From NCBI GenBank assembly GCA_019243895.1, contig JAFATP010000087.1, positions 1 through 6,078 of the forward strand: 6,078 nt of DNA, written 5' to 3'. The stretch comes from Alphaproteobacteria bacterium. Its GTDB lineage: Bacteria; Pseudomonadota; Alphaproteobacteria; Rickettsiales; SXRF01. The notes below the pieces were generated by a model. It did no database searches, was not told the DNA's origin, and saw nothing but the letters and a program-made list of their open reading frames with translations. The position numbers were made by a program, and so were the translations under genes. Positions 5,726-6,078 of this stretch are shown piece after piece (position 1 is the first letter of the stretch; the number at the start of each line of letters is the position of its first letter).

Positions 5726-6078
5726 ATGTTCGATGAAACCGTAACTTCCCTGCTCTCCCGCATCGCGGAGGCGCTGGAGCGCGCCTATCCGCCGTTGCCG
5801 CTGCGGATGAATCTGCAACAGGCCGACGCTTTCGTGTGGGATGCGCGCAGCGAGGCTCTGCTGCCGGTGGAGAAGGTGAGCGCCATACCGCTTTCGTGGC
5901 TGATGGGCATCGACCATGCGCGCGACACGCTGCTGGCCAATACGCTGCAATTCGCCCAGGGCCTGCCGGCCAACAACGCCTTGCTGTGGGGTGCGCGCGG
6001 CATGGGCAAAAGCTCGCTGGTCAAGGCGGTGCACGGCGAAGTGAACCGGCGGCGGCCTCATGCGCTGGCCATGGTGGA
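5726..6078 (+). CDS. DUF815-family P-loop ATPase, N-terminal part (runs off the window)
   Basis: 117 complete codons are visible. After a helical N-terminus and a segment around FVWDARSEALLPVEKV (36-51) comes GIDHARDTLLANTLQFA (61-77) and LPANNALLWGARGMGKSSLV (80-99), which contains the Walker A GARGMGKS (89-96). This arrangement, with a GIDxxRDxLLxNTxxFAxGLPANN stretch leading into the P-loop, is what I know as the DUF815 AAA-type ATP-binding family found widely in proteobacteria. Its molecular role is not established. Walker B and the sensor residues would be beyond the window. The frame is open upstream into putA but has no ATG, GTG or TTG before 5726, so the start is secure. There is no Shine-Dalgarno site. 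It lies 134 bp after putA on the same strand, with its own promoter candidates, so a functional link to proline use is not implied. Confidence 0.85.
   Translation, partial: MFDETVTSLLSRIAEALERAYPPLPLRMNLQQADAFVWDARSEALLPVEKVSAIPLSWLMGIDHARDTLLANTLQFAQGLPANNALLWGARGMGKSSLVKAVHGEVNRRRPHALAMV

Noticed and set aside
5666..6061. 131-codon minus-strand open frame at the right end
   Set aside because: It overlaps the DUF815 gene, whose P-loop and flanking family motifs are clear, and its own translation shows no motif.
1..6078. Mobile element, defence island or novel multi-gene system
   Set aside because: No transposase, integrase, terminal inverted repeats, target duplications, toxin-antitoxin pair or nuclease was seen. 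The genes are ordinary chromosomal ones plus two small unknowns.

Overview
The window is GC-rich chromosomal DNA, most likely from an alphaproteobacterium. That placement is an inference from the gene types (a short type A PutA, a DUF815-type ATPase, MeaB and a 70-residue CspA-family protein) and the base composition; nothing here fixes the species. It carries six genes and no recognisable mobile element, tRNA, rRNA or CRISPR array.

Layout. The left third is read on the minus strand: a MeaB/ArgK-type GTPase (45-1028), then a cold shock protein (1139-1351) closed by a strong intrinsic terminator and preceded by a predicted leader of about 210 nt, then a 50-residue proline-rich acidic small protein (1653-1805). 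Across a 261-bp divergent region lies a plus-strand gene for a 130-residue Ser/Gln/Gly-rich disordered protein (2067-2459), ending in a textbook terminator. Directly after that, on the plus strand, comes putA (2547-5591), the bifunctional proline dehydrogenase / glutamate-semialdehyde dehydrogenase. The window closes with the first 117 codons of a DUF815 P-loop ATPase (5726 to the edge).

Function. PutA oxidises proline to glutamate in two channelled steps. MeaB guards a B12-dependent acyl-CoA mutase, whose gene is not in view. Both belong to carbon catabolism, but they are on opposite strands with separate signals and are not an operon. The cold shock gene and the two small disordered-protein genes look like a stress- or growth-phase-responsive group by their nature and position; that is inference.

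Expression signals. The three small genes each have a clear Shine-Dalgarno site. putA and the DUF815 gene have none. Instead each has an extended -10 element (TGCTAT..) whose end lies exactly 6 nt before the ATG, which predicts leaderless mRNAs. The putA promoter also overlaps the T-tract of the preceding terminator. These signals and the structured cold-shock leader are the most checkable non-routine points. I did not find a novel defence or mobile system.
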